A stretch of 64,000 nt of DNA from Eurosta solidaginis. Its lineage: Eukaryota; Arthropoda; Insecta; Diptera; Tephritidae. The notes under the pieces are model-generated. The model was given only the letters and a program-made list of their open reading frames with translations, did no database searches and had not been told where the DNA came from. Shown piece by piece: positions 44,730 to 56,784 of this stretch. How positions within the stretch are numbered: the first letter of the stretch is position 1; every line of letters begins with the position of its first letter. Both the position numbers and the translations under genes were made by a program. Location of the stretch: NCBI RefSeq assembly GCF_040869045.1, contig NW_027136913.1, positions 310,001 to 374,000 on the forward strand, read 5' to 3'.

Positions 44730-45135
44730 CGCCTTTTCTTCACATTTTAGTTCAAGAGTTCTTGAGATTTTCGTTACGTAGTCAATTCCAGCTTCATTTC
44801 TAGATCAGATTTTGCGATGAAATCTGAATTTGCCTTCTATTCCTACTCGAGTTTGTAGGTTTTTCAATGTTTTCGTTCAGATTTTGATTTGGGATTTAGT
44901 AGTTATTTCAGTTAAGGCTCCTATTTTCGGTTTCCTTTCCCGTCTTAGTAACGGCTTCAGTTTTGGTTGTGGTTAAATTTAGGATTAGGTTTGAGTTTCG
45001 AATCCGGTAAAAATTTCTGTTTTAACTTCATGTTCGGGTTTCGTTTATATTTTGTTTCCGCTTTAGTTAGGGTTACTTATTTTTCTTCGACTTGCGTGTG
45101 CATTCTTCGACTTCTGCTTTATTCTGTGCCGACAA
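44730..45135 (+). repeat. degenerate TTTCAGTTTTGG-type simple repeat, second locus
   Basis: Words such as CGGCTTCAGTTTTGG, TTTCAGTTAAGGC and GTTCAGATTTTGATTTGG recur, as in 39226-39835. Low-complexity ORFs arise from it. Confidence 0.5.
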
Positions 45136-45289
45136 CTGTCTCTTTTATGGCATTTAACACACAGATTCACTTGATCGAGTGAGGTATGAGATAAGGGACC
45201 TAACTTAATCAAGGATGTGTCGAAGTTGGAGGGCAAGCTTGGTGGCTAGGTGGTCTGTCAGAAGTTCGAGGTAAGCTAAAATTTAAAGC

Positions 45290-46300
45290 TGCCCGATTAT
45301 GATGTGTCCTGCAAGCGGAAAAACTCGCTATTAAGGGTGGGATATATAGGATGATATCCAGTGGTACTACGGTCAAAGAATTTAACATTTACTCATATAG
45401 TCAAGCGATAATCTGGCTTTGACTCTGACATCCTCTGCTGTGCATTTTGTAAGCATCTGACTCTGCTAGCTTGCTTATTCTAGGTAACTGCCCTATCTCT
45501 CAGCTGCAATTGAACTTGTCTGGCGGCCTGTGGCCACACGTGGTGTGCTCTCGTATAGATGGCCAGCGTGTTGGCTAATGAAATCCTGAGGGTAACATTC
45601 ATAGACTTAAAAGTTGGTACCACGGGGAGAAGATAAGTCCTCGGAGCTTGTATCTGTTCTGCTCAATTGGGATATCCAAATGAAGAAGAGTTGCTTGATT
45701 CGAATACCAAGTTGTTTTGCAACCGGGTGCCTATACCCATAGATTGGAAGAGGTATTAGAAAGGCCTCCAATCACACAATGGATGGTGTGTCCACTCACA
45801 TTATCATTTGGTACCAAGGTAAGCAAGTCTTGGGCGCTGGTCAAACATAGCGTTAACGCGTGCGCATTGGCCCATTGTGAAGATGGCCAACGACAGCAGT
45901 AACTTACGTTTATTCAATAACTTTCATTGTAGGTTAGCGGGATTCCTCTTGTCAGAAGTGGATAGGAAACAGCATACTAAAATTTAGTTTATAGAATTTA
46001 GTTCGCTGCAGTTATACTCATTTATCCTCGGCGATTAGGGTCACTTCCTAATAACCATAGTATACAACTTTTAAAGCTACAACTGCTGTTGCAGTGTTCC
46101 GGTTACTTTTTGCTTGACTGCACAGCTTTTACTAGAACAGTTTAATCGGATCTCTACGGATAGTATCCTAGGACGCGAAACTACATCAATGCTACACAGC
46201 ACTTTTCTAACTAATTTTGTGCTATCAAGCACAGTTCTTCATGAGGGCTAAGTAAACTTTCTCTACTGGGGAAACTACCTTTCAACTCAACCTAACATAT
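45290..46300 (+). pseudogene. heavily decayed LINE ORF2 3' end
   Basis: The plus strand shows fragments in shifting frames: AIKGGIYRMISSGTTVKEFN followed by IYSYSQAI (compare the IYSDSQAA RNase H motif), and later ALTRAHWP (compare the LTGHWP motif before the zinc knuckle). The element end carries CAACTCAACCTAACAT near 46280, as in other LINE ends here. The parts are in the right order for a plus-strand LINE. Many stops show it is old. Confidence 0.5.
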
Positions 46301-46653
46301 TCCTTAATTCCTTTCAATACTTCGCCTGTTTACTGTGCCCATCATAAAACTTTCTGCTACGAATATTTCCAATCTCAAATGCGCTCTCACTAATTCACTT
46401 TAAAAGAACTAAATGAACAGTTTATTTGCGGTTTTACTGTCCTATGAAAATCACGCGCTCTGCTGACCAAAGGGTATTTGTTGGCAGCTTTGCTATCGTC
46501 ATTCCATTCAACGTGATTTTTCCAAATTAGCACAATAATGAACTTTGACTTGAGCAAATATAAAACAAACAACTTACAAATACGACCAAAGAAAAAAAAA
46601 AGTTTTGAAAAAAAAAAAAACAATATTTTGTGCAAATAACGAATGTAGCCTTT

Positions 46654-46675
46654 GGGGGGGGGGGGGGGGGGGGGG
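46654..46675 (+). repeat. run of 22 G
   Basis: An uninterrupted guanine homopolymer in AT-rich surroundings, just after two A-rich runs (46585-46622). It is G-quadruplex-capable, or could be a sequencing or assembly artefact. Confidence 0.9.
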
Positions 46676-47599
46676 CTTATTTAATTACCACTTGAAATGA
46701 AACTTCAGTGCTTCGAAGTGTTTCAAATTCAATAGCTTAAGTGCAGTCAAGCAAACTTTGACGTTCATCGTATAACAAACACAAACATCCTTGCTCTTAT
46801 CCTACCGGCAGCCAATGTCTGTATGCATTTCCTCATATTTGTTCACGCGCACACCCCCGCCTTTTTCAATTTAGCCACTGGTTTTATTATGCTCGAACCC
46901 CACTGGTAAATGCAATATCGAATTGAATCGTGAGCAAAAGTTACAACGTGCTTTATGAAAATAATTGTGAAGCGCAGAGGCGCGCGCGTACTTGCAACCG
47001 AATGGAAAGATAGCAAGGGATAGAAAGGGATAGCAAATAGTATGCTGAAATACTCTTAGAAGAAAGATAGTAGCGAGAGCATAACTTGTAAAGGTGACAT
47101 GTGGGTAGGCCAAGTAAGTTTTGTAAAGTACGATTAAAATCATTTTCCGTTTAGAAATTACGTAACTATGTATGATTCTGCATTAACAGCTGTGTATACG
47201 CAGCACAGCAATTAATTGCACAGTCTTTTTTTTTTTTCAATTGCAAGCTGGAAGGCGTTAGAATGTTTGCGTGTGACTAGAATTCAAGTAAGCACATAAT
47301 TCTTGGTAATGCAGTTTATGCTTGTTAAAGAAGACAAGAAACGTGGGAGCATCGAATTCTGATTTTATGAGCAGCCAGAAAGCTTTTCGGGATATTTGCA
47401 TTAAAGAAATGGCAGTTGAAAGCGTGATACGGAATATATTTACATGCATGTCACTAACGCATTCTATTAAACCAAAGTAGGAGGTAGAAGAGGAAGAGGG
47501 AAAGATGGAGATGAAAATTGCGAAAGGGCTCTCCCTTCGTCTCCCGGGAGTAGACGAAAAGAAAGTAAGGGAGCAGGTCGGGCATCAGGAGAGCGATGA
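46676..47599. other. no gene recognised
   Basis: A GC-richer part near 46960-47000 (GAGGCGCGCGCGTAC) lies amid short random ORFs. The end (47480-47599) has a charged open frame leading into the LINE fragment but without recognisable domains. Confidence 0.35.
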
Positions 47600-48325
47600 A
47601 GGTTTTTATATCGACAGTCAAGCAGCAATTAAGGCAATAAGCTCGCATAGCATAACATCTAAATGCGTGTTGGAGCGTAAGAAGTCCCTGCAGAAAATCG
47701 GGACAGGGAGAAGCATATATCTATATGGGAATAGATGGGAATAAAAAAGCGGATGAACTAGCTAAAGAGGGCGCATTCCTTGAAGCTTGCTCCGCAGACG
47801 TCACAATTAGACTGGGCGAGATTAAGCGAAGGCGAGAGGTGCACATGATCAACCAAGCAGGAACAGCGTGGGTTCAAGCGCGGGGCTGTAAAGTGTCCAA
47901 GATTATGTGTAGGTCTTACAACCTTGGACTATAATTAAAAAGAGAGGAATGTAGACTCATGACGGGTATTCTGCCTTTGCCGTCACATGCCTTTAATTTA
48001 GGTTTGGTCAGTGATAGCAGATGTAGGAAGTGCGGGCTGGAGGAGGAAACGATCGAGCACATTCTCTGCTCGTGCCGTGCGCTTGCCAGGCTAAGACTCC
48101 AGCTATTTGGAGTGATACAGCTGTCAGATCTAGAAGCAGGAAGTGGTTTAAGTCCTAGGAAGCTTCTAATATTTGCCAAGAGGATGGAGTTATTTTATAA
48201 CATAGGTCCTGGTTTTTGATAGGGTTTTTCAGTTTGGTCGTTAAAACAAACTTCTGGTAACACTACGGACTTGCTCAGTCTATGTGAGGTCCTCATGAAC
48301 CGGCCAGTTCAACCTAACCTAACCT
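47600..48325 (+). pseudogene. LINE ORF2 C-terminus (RNase H + zinc knuckle), broken
   Basis: The RNase H region shows YIDSQAAIKAISSHS and, after a frameshift near 47730, GIDGNKKADELAKEGA. A stop at 47932 precedes the last part, with LPLPSHAFNLGLVSDS and the zinc knuckle CRKCGLEEETIEHILCSC (C-x2-C-x8-H-x4-C) followed by RALARLRLQLFG. The 3' UTR ends GCCAGTTCAACC then TAACCTAACCTT at about 48325. RT, endonuclease and ORF1 are absent, as expected of a 5'-truncated copy. The family is Jockey/R1-like by layout; the clade is not certain. Confidence 0.85.
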
Positions 48326-49290
48326 TGTGTGGCTTTCAGTTTCGTTTTGGCATAGCTCGGAGGCCATGTAGTTCTTAACGAAATGGAACACGCCAGTTAA
48401 AGCCATTGTTTCTACGTCGCTGTAAATCTAATAAAAGTGGCTTAGAGAGCAACGATTTTAATATATCAATATTTTAGAAGGCAAAATATCTTAAAAGTAC
48501 TGCTGAAATGTTAAAAAAAAAAGAAATCCCGAAAAGTTTGCAACTGGTGCATTTTCATTTGACAACTTGACACAAGTTCTTTCTAATTTGATGATTTTTG
48601 CGGCTTTACTAGTTTTTGTATAATATTGTAGAATTTGAAAGGACTGTTGCTTCACCATCACTTAATCAGTTGGCCAATGCAAGGGAAAATGTAAAGTAAA
48701 GTAACTGCACTAACAAACCGGTGTGAAAGAAGCTGGCATGGATTTATATGTATATATAGATTTACAACCTTTTCAGATGTTTCTACATATCAACTAAGTT
48801 AATGAAACTACTAATAAGTAATATGATTCCAGAGCTGACGTGGCTCTTTCAAAGCGACCTTATTAGTGCAGCTTGCGCTACGTATATGGGAAAACTGGAA
48901 CTCGAATGAAGGGTAAAATAGCATATATAAAAATGGAGGTTTCCTACAAAATCGTATAACTTGATTGAGGCATGTTTACTCAGTTTAAAGGATCTGAATT
49001 ATCAATCAATCAATCGACTTATGATATGGACTTTGTTTAGTTTTGAAACAATAAGGCTCGAGATTTTTAATTAGAATACGCTTCTTTATTATTGCTGTTG
49101 TTTTTGTGACAGAGAATAAAAAAAATGGAGTAAGTACGAAACATTTGTGATGTTCGATGTTTAAATATACAGGCGTACGTCTAGAAAACTAATCATTTTA
49201 AATCAACTAGAGCTCGCTAAGGAGTTGAAATTAAGCCAGAATAAAGCTAACTTTACCAGAAACATATAATTTGGGGCTTTTTGAGGAGAA
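48326..49290. other. no gene recognised
   Basis: AT-rich sequence with no ORF above 60 codons and no recognised repeat. Confidence 0.4.
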
Positions 49291-49475
49291 CTTCGCTGCT
49301 GTTGCTGTTTGCTAATGAAAAAGACACTTCCCGAAGGTTTCGGGGAATGTTATCGAAGTTGATGGTCCTTTGCCGGATATAGATCTGGTATATTCTGGTA
49401 ACAAATCACCATTAAGATACTAGTCCGACCATATCGAGAACAATTAATGTCACCACATTAAACCATCTAGACCAA
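49291..49475 (+). mobile_element. dispersed retroelement 3' tail fragment
   Basis: CTGCTGTTGCTG, then the hairpin TTCCCGAAGGTTTCGGGGAA, GGTCCTTTGCCGGATATAG and the ATATCGAGAACAATT block. It joins the families of fragments at 430-550 (minus) and 38918-39225 (plus) and shows they are parts of one element. It abuts a LINE 3' end in the opposite orientation. Confidence 0.75.
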
Positions 49476-49477
49476 TC

Positions 49478-49740
49478 CTGAGCTGGCCGGTCCGTGGGGA
49501 CTTCACATACACAGAATTAGTGCGTAGTGTCACCAGAAGGTTGCTTAGGGACCAAACTGAAAAATTCTATCAAAAACAGGACCTATCTATAAAATAACTC
49601 CGTTCTTTTAGCAAATACCAGAAAATTCAGGGACCTAGCTTCTAGTAGTCAAGAATAGCTGGATTTTTAGCCTGGCAAGCTCAGAGCACGAGCACAAAAT
49701 ATGCTCGATCGTTTTCTTCTCTAACCCAGACTTCTTATAT
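49478..49740 (-). mobile_element. LINE 3' end, same family as 47600-48325
   Basis: Reverse complement of the terminal part of the plus-strand copy at 48060-48310: GAGCTGGCCGGTCC, CACCAGAAGGTTGC, ATAAAATAACTCCGTTC, then the region coding for the knuckle tail (GAGCACGAGCACAAAATATG). It is more diverged and short. With the copy at 47600 it forms an inverted pair about 1.2 kb apart. Confidence 0.75.
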
Positions 49741-49744
49741 CAAA

Positions 49745-49890
49745 TACAAATCGATTACTTTTCGATAGTTTTTATATAGTAAATCGACAGACTTGGGATA
49801 ACAAATCGATAATTTTTCTATTGCGAATCGATAATTTTTTGATAACATATCGACTATTGATCTGTAACTTTTCGATAATGTCAATAAATT
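49745..49890. repeat. TTATCGAT minisatellite, short array
   Basis: About seven diverged units of about 22 bp with AAATCGATNNTTTTTC words. Same family as the long array at 52630-53520. Confidence 0.7.
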
Positions 49891-52200
49891 TACGATATCT
49901 TAAGAACATGAAAAAAAATTTAGGAAATTTTTAACTGAATTTTCCAGACGAATAAGGATATGGAAAATTTAATGAGCCACAAAAGTGCATATCCTTAAAA
50001 ATTCTTAAAATTTTTAGTGAAAAAATTAGGAATTTTCATGAAAATTCGCGGAATTTTTCCGAATTTCGGGTCAAGCCTTAACCTTCAATTTATACTGCTC
50101 TTATTGTGTATTGACATAGGTTTTCATAAAAATATAGCGAAATCTTACTAAAATTTGCCTAACAATGGCTGCATTTTATCTTTTATGATTGACCCTATAC
50201 CGACTGTTGAGCGGAATACCACACTCGGCTGCCGTTTCAAAACGCCCTATCTCGGAAATCGATCGTATTTTAGAATTCGTTTCAAAAAAGCCACATATTA
50301 GAACGAATTTAGTACATTGTGACGTTAGGTATTGCGTTTATAAAAAAATTCTGAGATATAGCATTTTTAAAAAATCTTCTTAAATAGGTCGTTTTAGAAG
50401 TGAAATTTTGATTTCATAACAATTATTATTCAAAATAAAATAAAAATTATTTCATGTAGTAAGTAAATAAAATTTGTTAGCATTTGAGGTACCACAAACC
50501 ACAATCCTTAAAAAGAGAAATATCTTAAATCAATTATTTACGCTATATACCAGCTCTCGAACACGGCGTTAAAATACGGAAGGATGCAACTTTATTCAAA
50601 ACACTTTTCAAAAATGAAATCGAAGTGTGATTTTGTCAGAATTTGCTCGCAGTCTTCCCACCTTAGCATTTAGCTGAAGAAAACACTGCTCCAGAATTTG
50701 AGCACTTGAAAGCACTTGAGGAAAATCTTACTCTGGATTTTAATTAAGAATATCAGGCCTATCTTACAGTAGGGTCTATGCTAGGCCACTAAGTCAGTAA
50801 ACAGGGGCACGCTTCTGCTCAGACTATCCTTAAAATTGTATCACTATCACAAGATCTCAGCTAAGTTTGGGACTTTTCGCATATTTCGAAAAAGCACACA
50901 AATTTGGTTTATGTAACTCATTTAGTGCAAAGTACTATCCACATTTATATTTGAGATATTCTCAGAATATCTAAGCAAGTTGCTGATAATCCCTCTGTTT
51001 GTTTTTTTGTACGCAAGTTGAATGAATGCATTCAATTACTTAAATAGGCGCTTGCCAAAGAAAGCAATTTTCGCTGTTTTTCCGACAGGAAAAAATCACG
51101 TGCTTTGTGGATAAGACATAATTAAAGTTATATACAATTATTTTCTTAATCCTTTTATACGTCACCTAAAAACAAAAAGGAACTATTTTGAAATTGTTTC
51201 ATTGCTTGGAGTGTTTTTTATTACAAAAAAATCACGCTATTACCTGCACGTAACTACATTCGTTACACAATTAACGCCCTCTATTATTGCTGTGCGCCCA
51301 CGCGCTTTTGTGTAAATACGTTTTGCATTTTTTTCACATTAATTCACATTGTTTGGAAAAAAAATGCGCAATTACGTAGTTTTCACTTTACACCATCTTA
51401 CATGCATATAACTCTGAACACTGCACCCCCTCACTAATCTCAAGTTTGCCTGTCACTTATTCTTAATATGCACGAGTCATTTAGTTTTGCACTATGCATT
51501 TGCCCCCCTTTTGTTTTTGCTTTTACGTTGTAGTGAGCTTGCAGCGTATTGAAGTAGTGCATTTGAAATTGTAGAGCATGACGTGTCTAACTGTAAGACA
51601 CTTGTTGCAAAAGTCATTCAGACTTTGTTATTTAATTAATTCGTGATGCATGAGGTAATAAGTTTGTACGATAAGTAAGTTTGTGGGTGATTTTGTGGTT
51701 GTTGACTGTTGGTTGACCTGAGTGCTCTTCGTCTAATGTCTTGAACGACGTTAGTAAATGAACAACTTTGTTGACGCTTGTAGTACTTGGGTGTATACTT
51801 ATGTATATATTCGTGTTGATGTGTATGTAGGTAAGTGCAATTTAACCTACTAAATGTCAGAACCTTACTCAACATTCTGCCCGCACCATAAAGACACTTA
51901 AGTGGTGCGAATTACTTATTATGTGGTTATTGACTTAATAAACTTTGTTAATGGGACATCAAAGTTATACAACAAATACATGCATATATACACACATACA
52001 TACATAGATAAGTGTGCATTAAATTGTCAAAGCTAACACATTCTTCTGTAACTTGCTTGTAGTTTTCCAAGAGTTCTTAAGAAATAAATCACTCAAGCAA
52101 TGAATGACAAACAAGGTAACATAAAAATATAAAAAGTGCATTCGCTGAAAATGTTACTTATTGTGAAAATGTCGTGCTTATTTTAATTTAAATTACAAAT
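49891..52200. other. no gene recognised
   Basis: AT-rich DNA with short ORFs at most 79 codons. No exon, promoter or repeat family is identified. Confidence 0.4.
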
Positions 52201-52204
52201 TGAC

Positions 52205-52445
52205 GGGAAGGGAGTTACAAGTTTTACGCCGATCCGCTCATTAAGGAGCTTTTCATGGCAGAAATACCCTCGGAGTGTTTGCTAAATCGCTGCCGAGGGG
52301 TGAACCCGCTTAGAAAACCTTTTTTCTAATTGAAAAAAAAACATGTTTCTAAATTTTCGAAGTTGCTTTGCGTGATGGGGCGTGAGCCGAGTATTTTCGG
52401 GGTGGTAAGCGGAGTACGCTACCACCACACCATGGTGAGAAAAAG
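52205..52445 (-). mobile_element. tRNA-derived SINE, 5' part
   Basis: On the minus strand the head reads GTGTGGTGGTAGCGTACTCC, which fits a pol III A box (TGGTAGCGTAC). It is followed by the body ending with GAGCTTTTCATGGCAG on the plus strand near 52246. The B box is degenerate (CGGCTCACGCCCC). The tail half is missing. Confidence 0.75.
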
Positions 52446-52629
52446 AATTCGATGATATATAAAGGAGAGAGCGAAAAGGCACAAGAAAGTAAGTAAATGT
52501 AAAGAAGTTGAAACAGAAGTAGTGGAGAAAGGAATAATAATGCCGACAATGATTTACATGATAAAAACGATAACTTATGGTTATCGTGACGTTTAATAAG
52601 CCAAGGCAAGCCAAGGAAATGAAAGGATT

Positions 52630-53520
52630 TGTTTTAAGTTTACTGTCGAGAAGTTATCGAGTTATTATCGATTTATTATCGAAAAGTCATCGATTATTTA
52701 TAGAAAAGTTATCGATATGTTAACAAAAATTTATCGATTTATTATCGAAAAGTCATCGATTATTTATAGAAAAGTTATCGTTATGTTAACAAAAAGTTAT
52801 CGATTTGCATTCGAAAAATCAGTGATTTACTGAAGAAAAGTTATTCATTTGTTATAAAAAGTTATCGATATGTTATTAAAAACTTGTAAATTTTTTTTAT
52901 CGAAAAGTCATCACTTATTATTGAACAGCAATCAACTGCTTATCGGAAAGACATTTATATGTTACAAAAAACTCATCGATTAGTTGTTAAAAATGTATCG
53001 ACTTGTAATCGGAGTGTTATCCAATTTTAAAACATTAGTTTTCGTTAGGTCATCGCTTTGGTATCGAAAACTAATCTAATAAAATGTTATCAATATATGT
53101 ATAGTCAAAAAGTTATCAATTTGTTATCGAAGAAAAGAAATGAATTGCAAGGAAGGATATGTTGTCCATTTATTTTCAAAAAGTTGCCTATTATTCATCG
53201 AAAATTGTATCGATATGTTATCAAAATTGTATCGATTCTATCGAAAATCTATCAATATATTATAGCCTGATCTATTTGTTGTTGAAAGGTTTTCGATTTG
53301 TTACCAAAGTCTTATCGATGAGACATAGAACATTTATCGGTTTTTTATCGAAAAGTCACAGACTTGTTATCAAAAATTTATAAATTTGTTAGAATAAGTT
53401 ATCGATCGATCAATTTTTCGTTGATGTGCTATGGATTAGTTGACAATAACTCAACAGTTACCGATAAAATATCAGCATACAGTCAATAACATATCTGTAA
53501 GCAGTCGCAAACAAGCTGAT
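52630..53520. repeat. 22 bp TTATCGAT minisatellite, about 40 units
   Basis: The unit GAAAAGTTATCGATTTGTTATC repeats in 22 bp steps with many substitutions, clearest at 52660-52880. Two successive 68 bp blocks near 52661 and 52729 are almost identical. The units carry many CGATA and ATCGAT words. Overlapping 70-74 codon ORFs are artefacts. Confidence 0.85.
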
Positions 53521-53584
53521 AAGAAAGCGATAATTCGACGATTTTTTAGTCACGCTTTTTTATTTCTAAGCGGAGCCGCTCCGC

Positions 53585-53750
53585 AACAATGCTTTCGCTA
53601 ACACTTCGATTGTATTTCTGCAATGGAAAGTTTCTTAACGAAAATTCATCTGCATGCAGATACCGTCCGGAGTCCATATAGACATATACATAGGTCCCGC
53701 CCTATCGATTTGTTGGGAATACTAAATAATTATAGCACGACGCGTCTTGC
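53585..53750 (+). mobile_element. SINE middle fragment
   Basis: CACTTCGATTGTATTTCTGC, GCAGATACCGTCCGGAGTC, TAGGTCCCGCCCTATCGATT and AGCACGACGCG align in order with 38195-38345. It adjoins the right end of the 22 bp array. Confidence 0.65.
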
Positions 53751-54199
53751 ATTTATTCAAATACTATGTTCGGTAAAGTTGTGGTTTGTCCGAAAATTGT
53801 TGCGAAATTTGTATAAATTCGTACAACTCATCACGTACCAACCATGGAATGCTCCATAGCAGTAAATGTTACGTATACGTCATGTATGTACTGCACTAAG
53901 CTAAAAGTTATTAATACCAGGAAATGCATTAAAACCATAAAATGAGCCTCATTTCGAACCTTTGATGTGTATTTTTCTTCGACATATAAAAATTGACAAA
54001 ATACTTCCGTCTTTTAAGGTAAAAAGCAAGGATGCATCGTAATGCTAATTTAAACGATTAACAAACAAATTGATCGCTTCTGTTGAAATGATTAAGATTT
54101 TTTACATTTAGGTAATAAAGGAAGATATATCTTTTCGTCTTTTAACATATACGAAGTCTAATCGTTGATTTTGAACACACGAGTAGCCGTAGCAGGCAG

Positions 54200-54490
54200 C
54201 GAGACTTGGTCCAACTGGGTCCCCGTTAGTAGAGGAAGGGTAGCGAGTTGAGCCTCACGATATTAAACTCACATGGTTGCTCATATCACTAACGAAAAAA
54301 GGCTTAAGGTTTTTTTTGACGCATACCGGGACACTGTCTTCTGACGTCACATGCTTACCAATTAAACCTCGTCGGTAGCAACAGTTTTTATAGATGTTAT
54401 GGGTGCAAGAATTCTAGGGGGGCAGTGTTACAGTTCTAGAAGCAACAATCCAGACTTTAGATAACTTTTGGCAAGAGGACGAAATTATCT
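54200..54490 (+). pseudogene. possible LINE ORF2 tail, very decayed
   Basis: Frame-shifted fragments recall the region before the LINE zinc knuckle: a GHCLLTSHAY-like string near 54330-54350, then YGCKNS and VLEATIQTLDNF. No intact motif survives; a chance match is possible. Confidence 0.3.
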
Positions 54491-54529
54491 CGTAATTGTC
54501 CGGAAATGTTCACGTAAAGAATTGTGAAC

Positions 54530-54840
54530 TGAATGAGAAATGATACAGAGATAATCAAATATTTCCAAAAATAGTCCTAAAATCATCCAAAATTGTCCAC
54601 AAGAACCATCCCAAATTAATTCTTAAATTGTTCGGAAGTAGTTCTGAAAAAATGCCTAAAACACACAAAGGTCTCAAAATTACTATGAAATTATTCCGAA
54701 AACAATGATGAAATGATCTTGATCTATTCACGAAATCATCATTGGAGGTAGGTCCGAAATTATCCCGAAAATTATTCCAAATAATTTCACACTAATCTCA
54801 AAAACATCAGGCGCACAATTCCAAAATAAAACAGATACAG
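54530..54840 (-). repeat. degenerate satellite, reverse of 5962-6530
   Basis: AATTATCCCGAAAATTATTCC, AATCATCCAAAATTGTCC and AATTACTATGAAATTATTCC are reverse-complement forms of the words in 5962-6530. Confidence 0.45.
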
Positions 54841-56310
54841 TCGCAAGATTATCTCGAGTCGGTCAAGTTAAATGAGGCTGGCACCTATACCGATTTAAAA
54901 ACTGCTAACTCAGCGGTGCCTAAGGAAGAAGGGAGGGCTGGAAAGTGTAAAGACCTTGATTAATTTGACCCATATATGAATTTAAAGTAATTGGTCGAGG
55001 TCAATATAGTGAAAGTTATTTCGAGTAACAATAACAAAAAGTATTTCCACATAGGTCCGGTGTATCTCCGTTCCATTTCTAAAAGAAATGAAGCCAGTAA
55101 ATCCCTGCAGCGCAATGTCTGTCTGCCTGCCAACTAGTAGTAGTAGTAAAGTTTGGCTATCCAAATATTGAAATTTATTACCCTTTCACATACCCAAGGA
55201 GAGTGCAATTGTGCTGTGGATAGCAGACACCTCTCTTTATAAAATAACATTTTATAATAAAAATGGAGACTCCATCATTTCTGCTTTCCACCACTTTTTC
55301 TGGAGGCATGAGACAGTTGCTACGTTATGATGCAGCATATTGCTAAAGATTTACTCGGGGCTCTTTAACTTCTGGGGTAAACAACATATGGTAGCACTAA
55401 TGGTGGAGATTTGAAGTGTTAGTATGAAATATTCAGCTTTTATACAGGGAGCAATATTTTTTAGGGCAAATAAGTTACAACTCTTCTGGCTTTTTTGGAA
55501 CTTAACTAAAAGCCTCATTTGACCCCTCAATTTTAACGTGCTGCACTGTAAGTATATTCGGCGAAAATTATGTGTCCCAAGTGAATTTTGTGAACAATAC
55601 TATGGCTACTTTGCTGCAACAAAAAGTTTTTTTGGGCTATTTGATTGCAAGCTCTTAATGAATTGAGCATCACAACTGGTTCGCGTGAGGCTAAAAAAAG
55701 TAATTATTTTTGTTTATTTCACAGAATCGTATTGAAAATGGTTGCCAACGCCATATGCCGCGAGAAGTGCTACAAACTCATCTGAAACATGTTCAGAAAA
55801 TATATAATAAAAAAAAGTTTGCCAGCGCATTTGGCAAGCAATCAAATTAGTTTTAAAAGGCAGTACACTTCGTGGCAATTGGAAAATAAATCGATGATGA
55901 AGTGTCAACTTTATAACATTTAAAAAGTAAGTCAAACAGCTGTAAGGCATATCACATATACCCTGGACTTGTGAGCTAACAAATCAGAAATTGGCTAAGG
56001 CAGTCGGTTGTCATTTACTTATGTGTAAGTATTTGTGATATTTATTGTATTTGTAGCAATATCCTGCAACAAAGCGGAAACAACTTTTTGGAAAAGTAGG
56101 AAATTAATGAATTAAGTCCTAGCTGGTCAGAGAAAATTTTTGAGCTGAATAAAGTTTGTGCTAGAATTTTTTGTAGGCGCAATGCAATGATTATTAAGTT
56201 ATTAATTTTCCTTCAGTTGAGTAAAATTTATATGGTAATAAAACTCTTCTTTTGAAATGTTATATTTCAGTTAAAGAAATAGTTTACTCTAGCAAAATAT
56301 GGAATGCATA
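54841..56310. other. no gene recognised
   Basis: AT-rich sequence with short ORFs on both strands and a (TAG)n stretch near 55135-55147. Confidence 0.4.
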
Positions 56311-56775
56311 GTAGGGTGGGTCGATTTGTATGGACGAAAGTTAACCGATATCGCGCCATCGATTTTTCGAGAAAAAAAATGTTCACTACGCATACCCAAA
56401 AAATTATTTTCGAGTCGGCGAAATTTAATTTTTTTGACTTTGATTTTTAAGGTTTTTTCATGACCTACTAAAAACATTTTCATATGTATACCCTGTCCGA
56501 CCAAAAATGTCCACTAAAAACATTGTCGATAACAGATTTTTGAAAACAAAAGACCTTAAAAAATTTTATAATGAAATGAAAATTTTTTTAGTAGGTCATG
56601 AAAAAAACCTCAAAAAAAATCAAAGTCGAAAAAAAGAAAAAAAAAAAAAAAATGAAATTTCGCAGGCTCGAAAATAATTTTTTTGGGTATGCGTAGTGGG
56701 ACCATTTTCCTGAGCCCAAATCTTATCGAAAAATCGATGGAGCGATATCGGTTAATAAATCGACTCAGTCTGATG
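56311..56775. mobile_element. foldback element with arms of about 170-195 bp
   Basis: The left arm (about 56315-56484) and right arm (about 56575-56772) are inverted copies. Paired landmarks are GTCGATTT/AAATCGAC, AACCGATATCG/CGATATCGGTT, ACTACGCATACCCAAAAAA/TTTTTTGGGTATGCGTAGT and CATGACCTAC/GTAGGTCATG. A loop of about 90 bp separates them. No transposase ORF is present. It resembles a hairpin MITE; target duplications were not clear. Confidence 0.85.
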
Positions 56776-56784
56776 CGTAGTAAT

